Below, one piece after another: positions 52,590-56,579 of a DNA stretch of 56,579 nucleotides; the stretch's first letter is position 1; each line of letters starts with the position of its first letter. Source of the stretch: an uncultured Alphaproteobacteria bacterium. GTDB lineage: Bacteria > Pseudomonadota > Alphaproteobacteria > Methylaequorales > Methylaequoraceae. The position numbers and the translations under genes were made by a program. The notes under the pieces are model-generated. The model was not told the DNA's origin and made no database searches. It saw only the letters and a list, made by a program, of their open reading frames with translations. The stretch spans positions 1 to 56,579 of the forward strand of contig CACJRF010000003.1 in assembly GCA_902595755.1 (NCBI GenBank). Reading direction: 5' to 3'.

Positions 52590-54137
52590 ATGGTTAGCGT
52601 TAGCACAGTCAACAGTAACGCATCCTTAAAGCATATATTAAAAACTGAAAGAGAAATGCTTTCAGCGATGGAAAGAATTTCATCAGGTAAAAGAATTAAT
52701 AATGCTGGAGACGATGCGGCAGGCGCTGCAATCAGTGACCGAATGATGGCCACTGTTAGAGCTTTGGACATGTCTATTAGAAATGCAATGGATGTTTTGT
52801 CTATGTCTCAAGTAGCAGAAAGCGCAATTAACGAGCATTCACAAGCTTTGCAAAGAATTAGAGAATTATCAATTCAAGCGGCAACCGATATTTTAAATGC
52901 TGAACAAAGAATTTATTTACAAACAGAAGCTAATCAATTATTAGAAGAAATGGACAGAGTGGCAAGAGATACTACATTCAATGAAATCGCTGTACTTGAT
53001 GGTACTTTTGCTGATAGACGTTTCCAGATTGGTTCTCATGAAAGAGAAAAAGCAGTTATCTCCGTTGCTAACTTAAGAATTGATCAACTTGGTGCTTATC
53101 AAAGTACTACTGATATCCAAGATGCTGGTACTGCTGATAATTTAGCTTCCGAAGGTAATCTTGGAACAGATGCTTCCAATGCTGCAAGTTTAGTTTTGGA
53201 TGGAGATGATCTAACTATTACTGGTTTAGTTGGTCAAGCCACAGTTGATGTTGCAGCAGGTAATACAGCAAAAGAAATAGTAAATTTAGTAAATGATAAA
53301 TTTGATAGCACAGGTGTTAGTGCAACAGCAACAACTACAGTCAAACTGCAAGGGATTACTAATGCTGCAGGAAGTCATGTTGTTAGTTTTAACCTTTATG
53401 GTAAGAATACTACTTCACAAACAATATCTGCAACAATAACTCTAGGTACAACAACTGGAGCAGCTGATTTAACAAATCTAAGAGATTCATTTAATGCTTA
53501 CACTGCTAATACAGGTATTAGAGCAACGCTAAGTGCCGATGCCACTGATATTATTTTGGTACAAGATGAAGGTGAGGATATAATTCTAGAGGAAGTAAAT
53601 TTCGCTAGTGTTACAGATGCAAATACGTTTTTTCGTATGACTGCAATGACACCTGATCAGGAAACTTCAACAACAACTACAAGAGACGTATTAGACGCTT
53701 CTCAAACAAATGATTCTATTAGATACAGTGGAATTGTAACATTCCATTCATCACAAACTTTCACAGTTGAGGGTAATGGCGGAGGCGGTCTTTACGAAGC
53801 TAGTCCAGGTGTTGCAACTTTAAATAAAGTTGGAACTATTGACATTAGAACAGTTGCTGGTGCTGTGGATGCACTTAAAGTAATTGATAGAGCATTGGAT
53901 AGAATACATATGGAAAGAGCTAAATTTGGTGCTATTATGAGTCGTATGAACGTTGTTATTGATAATTTAACCAATGTCTCAGCTAATCAAAAAACATCAA
54001 TGGCTAGAATAACAGACGCTAACTTTGCATTAGAGTCAGCAAAGCTAAGTAAATCTCAGATTCTACAACAATCTGCAATGAATATGATTTCTCAAGCTTC
54101 GAGAACTATGCAAAATGTTTTGATTCTATTCAATTAA
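52590..54137 (+). CDS. Flagellin 3 (long type, 515 residues)
   Basis: Filament subunit closest to canonical bacterial flagellins: MERISSGKRINNAGDDAAGAAISDRM, QALQRIRELSIQAATD and QTEANQLLEEMDRVARDTTFNEIAVLDG in D0/D1, and AKFGAIMSRMNVVIDNL with ALESAKLSKSQILQQSAMNMISQAS at the C-terminus. A variable insert of about 270 residues in the middle includes a segment (about 218-338; KEIVNLVNDKFDSTGVSATA, EGEDIILEEVNF) that also occurs in FlgK. It is under a sigma-54 promoter, unlike flagellins 1 and 2, and lies 30 bases before fliD. Confidence 0.95.
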   Translation: MVSVSTVNSNASLKHILKTEREMLSAMERISSGKRINNAGDDAAGAAISDRMMATVRALDMSIRNAMDVLSMSQVAESAINEHSQALQRIRELSIQAATDILNAEQRIYLQTEANQLLEEMDRVARDTTFNEIAVLDGTFADRRFQIGSHEREKAVISVANLRIDQLGAYQSTTDIQDAGTADNLASEGNLGTDASNAASLVLDGDDLTITGLVGQATVDVAAGNTAKEIVNLVNDKFDSTGVSATATTTVKLQGITNAAGSHVVSFNLYGKNTTSQTISATITLGTTTGAADLTNLRDSFNAYTANTGIRATLSADATDIILVQDEGEDIILEEVNFASVTDANTFFRMTAMTPDQETSTTTTRDVLDASQTNDSIRYSGIVTFHSSQTFTVEGNGGGGLYEASPGVATLNKVGTIDIRTVAGAVDALKVIDRALDRIHMERAKFGAIMSRMNVVIDNLTNVSANQKTSMARITDANFALESAKLSKSQILQQSAMNMISQASRTMQNVLILFN

Positions 54138-54167
54138 AACTCTAAATAAGAAAGACGTTTATATGTT

Positions 54168-55838
54168 ATGAGTTCCGTTGATAATAAACCAGAAATTCTA
54201 TCTCATCTAGGAGTTGGTTCCGGAATCAATACAACCGCACTTATAGACTCACTAGTGGAATCAGAAACTGCTGGTGTTAAACAAGACATAATAAATAAGA
54301 CAGAGCAATTTGAAGCTGAAGTCTCAGCTTTTTCTACTATTAAAAATAATATAAAAGTTTTTACAGAAAACTTAAGGCTTCTTCAAAGTTCTAGTGACTT
54401 AGGTTATGTTGGATCTTCATCTGACACTACAATCGCCACATTTGTAGCAAGTGGAAATAGTGCTGCCCAAACTATTAATTCACAACTGACAGTAAATACG
54501 CTTGCAACCCAGCATACTTTGACCGGCCCAACCTATTCTTCAACAAACAATACTGTGGGTGTAAGAACACTCACAATTGATTTTGGAACATGGTCTGCTG
54601 ACCCAACTGCTGGAGGAGGACAAACACATACTTCAAATGGAATGAGTACAATTCAAGTTACTACAACTGCATCTACTACTCTTCTTCAATTAAGAGATAT
54701 GATAAATAGTGCGGCTACAGATTCTGATGATAGTGGGGAAAAAGATGTTTCAGCATTTATATTTTACAATGGTACCAATTATATGCTTGCCCTAAAAAGT
54801 GAGTATGGGGCAGCAAATGAAATGAAAATTTCAGATAACAGTGCTGGTGCCGATTATGCTTATGATGCAACCGATGGTGCGAAATTGACACAGACAGTTG
54901 CTGGCATAGACTCAAGTTTCGTTGTTGATGGTGTTAGTATGACTAGAAATAGCAATACTGTGACAGATCTTTACCCTGGACTTTCACTTGAACTATTAAA
55001 AACGTCGGCATCACCTATAACTATAAAAAGTCAAGTAGATTTGACAAAAGCAACTGAAGCTATTGAATCGTACGTGTTGACTTATAACGATATTTTTAAT
55101 TCATTTGAGGATTTGAGAAGATCAAACGCACAAGATCCAGAGAATACAGGAATTCTTTATGGTGATTCATTGTTACGATCAATAATGCATACTTTACGAA
55201 ATAGTGCTTCCAATGAATTAGCTGGTTATGCCGGTGGACCTTATTATTTATCAAATTTAGGAATTAAAACAAATAGAGACGGAACACTTTCATTTGCTAA
55301 CCCTGATATGTTAAAGCGGCAGTTTGAAAATAACTCTGAATCTCTTAGAAGTTTCTTCAAAGATCAAATTGTATCTGATAATACAAATATCAGTCCCGTT
55401 ATTTATTCAGTAGCAGATACAGTGCCTGGATCCTACGCTGTTGTAAGCGATGGATCAAGTGTAACAATTGGGGGAGTTGCAACAAGCAATAGTGGAACTC
55501 AATATACAGTTGCCTCGGGGAATCCTAATGGCATTGTAATTGATATACCCGCAGGAACCGGTGCTACTAGTGGAACACTTCATTATGGTAGAAGTTTTAT
55601 TACTCTTCTTGAAGAACAGTTAACTGCATATACGAAATTTAATGGTTTAATTGATTCTAAAATTGAAGGTAATAACGCAAGATTAAAAGATTTGGTCAAA
55701 AAGCAAGAAGCATTGGATGGTAAAATTGCGAGTCTATATGAAAGGTACAGAAATCAATATTCGTATATGGAAAGCTCTATTGCATCATTACAAGAAACTG
55801 GAAATATGTTGGAAAGTGCCTTTAAACAAAGTGATTAA
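54168..55838 (+). CDS. fliD: Flagellar filament cap protein FliD
   Basis: Hook-associated protein 2, folds flagellin at the growing tip. In 556 residues: N-terminal LGVGSGINTTALIDSLVESE, coiled-coil region with IKNNIKVFTENLRLL, TVNTLATQHTL (the QLA-type motif), DGVSMTRNSNTVTDLYPGLSLEL in the D2/D3 region, and C-terminal LEEQLTAYTKFNGLIDSKIEG with YRNQYSYMESSIASLQETGNML. Probably co-transcribed with flagellin 3, since only 30 bases lie between them. Confidence 0.94.
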   Translation: MSSVDNKPEILSHLGVGSGINTTALIDSLVESETAGVKQDIINKTEQFEAEVSAFSTIKNNIKVFTENLRLLQSSSDLGYVGSSSDTTIATFVASGNSAAQTINSQLTVNTLATQHTLTGPTYSSTNNTVGVRTLTIDFGTWSADPTAGGGQTHTSNGMSTIQVTTTASTTLLQLRDMINSAATDSDDSGEKDVSAFIFYNGTNYMLALKSEYGAANEMKISDNSAGADYAYDATDGAKLTQTVAGIDSSFVVDGVSMTRNSNTVTDLYPGLSLELLKTSASPITIKSQVDLTKATEAIESYVLTYNDIFNSFEDLRRSNAQDPENTGILYGDSLLRSIMHTLRNSASNELAGYAGGPYYLSNLGIKTNRDGTLSFANPDMLKRQFENNSESLRSFFKDQIVSDNTNISPVIYSVADTVPGSYAVVSDGSSVTIGGVATSNSGTQYTVASGNPNGIVIDIPAGTGATSGTLHYGRSFITLLEEQLTAYTKFNGLIDSKIEGNNARLKDLVKKQEALDGKIASLYERYRNQYSYMESSIASLQETGNMLESAFKQSD

Positions 55839-55846
55839 ATAAATCC

Positions 55847-55875
55847 TAAACTTTTGAAGTAGTCTGTCGTTTTAA
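55847..55875 (+). promoter_or_regulatory. FliA (sigma-28)-like promoter of fliS
   Basis: TAAA at 55847-55850, 15 bases, GTCGTTTTAA at 55866-55875: the third copy of the element found before flagellins 1 and 2, with spacing equal to consensus sigma-28 promoters. Confidence 0.65.
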
Positions 55876-55900
55876 TTTATATAAATTAAAAGGAGCAGTT

Positions 55901-56293
55901 ATGAATAATAAAGATTCAGGTATGTTTTTAATTGAAAACAAAGAACTTACCGTAAATGCATTAAGTCATGTGGAAGGAGCTTTAACAAAATCTCTGAAAA
56001 ATTTGAATCTCATTAATGAAAACAAATCTAATAAAGATTTTAATCTTTCAGGAGTTTGTAAGGAAACGATTTCACTCCTTGCTTTTTTAATTAAGACCCT
56101 AGAGAATGATGATAAAACTACAAGGTTATCTAGAGATTTAGATTATTTATATAAACACTGTATCTTTAGTTTGATAAGGGTCAGGGATCATAATGATTAT
56201 GAGTTTCTTAAAGGTTCTATAAAAGTATTATCAGAAATTTCAGAAGGTTGGGAAAGAGTAACTGCAGCAGTTGTAAATAATCAGGGAAATTAA
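55901..56293 (+). CDS. fliS: Flagellar export chaperone FliS-like
   Basis: Chaperone that keeps flagellin unfolded before export. The 130-residue helical protein fits FliS: TALT-like N-terminal helix, a central helix with ISLLAFLIKTLENDDKTTRLSRDLDYLYKHC (FliS shows L-x-x-x-D-x-x-x-G-x-x-x-x-N-L-x-x-L-Y) and the C-terminal LSEISEGWERV. AAGGAGC precedes the ATG. It sits between fliD and flagellin 4, where fliS commonly lies. Confidence 0.78.
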   Translation: MNNKDSGMFLIENKELTVNALSHVEGALTKSLKNLNLINENKSNKDFNLSGVCKETISLLAFLIKTLENDDKTTRLSRDLDYLYKHCIFSLIRVRDHNDYEFLKGSIKVLSEISEGWERVTAAVVNNQGN

Positions 56294-56304
56294 AGAGATT
56301 TACA

Positions 56305-56579
56305 ATGTCTTTAGCTCTATACCCTGCAATTAAATTAGGTAAAACTGAGCAAAAAATTAGAGAATCCATATCAAGATTATCTACTGGATTAAATGTATTA
56401 GCTGGAGGCGCTAGCGGAGATTTTTCACAAGGAATTGCACTTAAAACAGAGGCAGGAGCACATAAACAGGTAGCATCAGCAACAAGTACAGCACACGATA
56501 TACTTTTAGCTGCAGAATCCGCACTACTGGAGTTAGCTTCACTTGCAACGCGATTAAAACAAATTGGTTTAGCTGATAC
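56305..56579 (+). CDS. Flagellin 4, 3' end cut by window edge
   Basis: The frame opens with ATG at 56305, eleven bases after fliS, and runs to the window end with no stop (91 codons). It reads like a flagellin N-terminus, with ESISRLSTGLNVLAGGASGD and ILLAAESALLELASLATRLKQIG, but is clearly divergent: the Asn/Asp-rich GDDAAG motif is replaced by GGASGD. It lacks its own promoter, so it is likely in one unit with fliS. Confidence 0.85.
   Translation, partial: MSLALYPAIKLGKTEQKIRESISRLSTGLNVLAGGASGDFSQGIALKTEAGAHKQVASATSTAHDILLAAESALLELASLATRLKQIGLAD

Noticed and set aside
1-56579. tRNA, rRNA, CRISPR arrays, insertion sequences, integrases
   Set aside because: None recognised; intergenic gaps are mostly under 100 bases and the few larger ones are explained by flagellar promoters, terminators and the flagellin scar.

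Overview
The window reads as a chromosomal segment of a small, strongly A+T-rich, free-living alphaproteobacterium, probably marine. The evidence is the gene order (glyA-nrdR-rib genes; dapA-smpB-folK-rpoZ-rsh-pdxJ-lepB-rnc-era-recO), very tight spacing with many stop/start overlaps, Fe(III) and tungstate-type ABC transporters, and a serine-glyoxylate module. The exact lineage cannot be fixed from the sequence alone. No tRNA, rRNA, CRISPR array, transposase or phage gene was seen.

Region by region. (1) 1-6.8 kb, minus strand: rpiB-glyA-nrdR-ribD-ribE-ribB-ribH (ribH cut by the window edge), with an alanine/glycine symporter upstream; ribD carries an apparent one-base frameshift in a run of nine G. 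(2) 6.8-11.35 kb, minus: biotin operon bioF-bioH-like-bioC-bioD-bioA. (3) 11.4-18 kb, plus: metY, hemB, then serine-glyoxylate aminotransferase, hydroxypyruvate/glyoxylate reductase, glycerate kinase, and the N-end-rule transferase bpt. (4) 18-26.7 kb, minus: housekeeping block from recO up to dapA. (5) 26.7-34.3 kb, plus: lytic transglycosylase; a small heat-shock protein behind a strong promoter and a ROSE-like RNA thermometer candidate; a Fe(III) ABC transporter behind a Fur-box-like site; several small unknown or membrane proteins. (6) 34.3-39.7 kb: a molybdopterin/[4Fe-4S] oxidoreductase divergent from a [2Fe-2S] ferredoxin-like protein, followed by a convergent run of ferritin-like protein, BASS transporter, Mop-type protein and TupB/TupC-like tungstate transporter. 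(7) 40.1 kb to the end: a flagellar locus.

The flagellar locus is the most distinctive part. A near-perfect sigma-54 promoter drives flgG-flgH-flgI-flgJ(rod-binding domain only)-flgK, followed by flgL, then three complete flagellins, fliD, fliS and the start of a fourth flagellin. FlgK is 1,789 residues, about three times the usual length, because roughly 1,350 residues are inserted between conserved ends. The insert contains four copies of a beta-type module, one of which lies inside another. Flagellins 1 and 2 and fliS share a FliA (sigma-28)-like promoter with a GTCGTTTTA element, whereas flagellin 3 has a sigma-54 promoter. Between flagellins 1 and 2 lies a collapsed flagellin: promoter remnant, C-terminal 44 codons with two in-frame stops, and terminator. 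Together these indicate a filament built from several divergent flagellins under two promoter classes, a locus in active birth-and-death evolution, and an unusually large hook-filament junction protein that could project outward.
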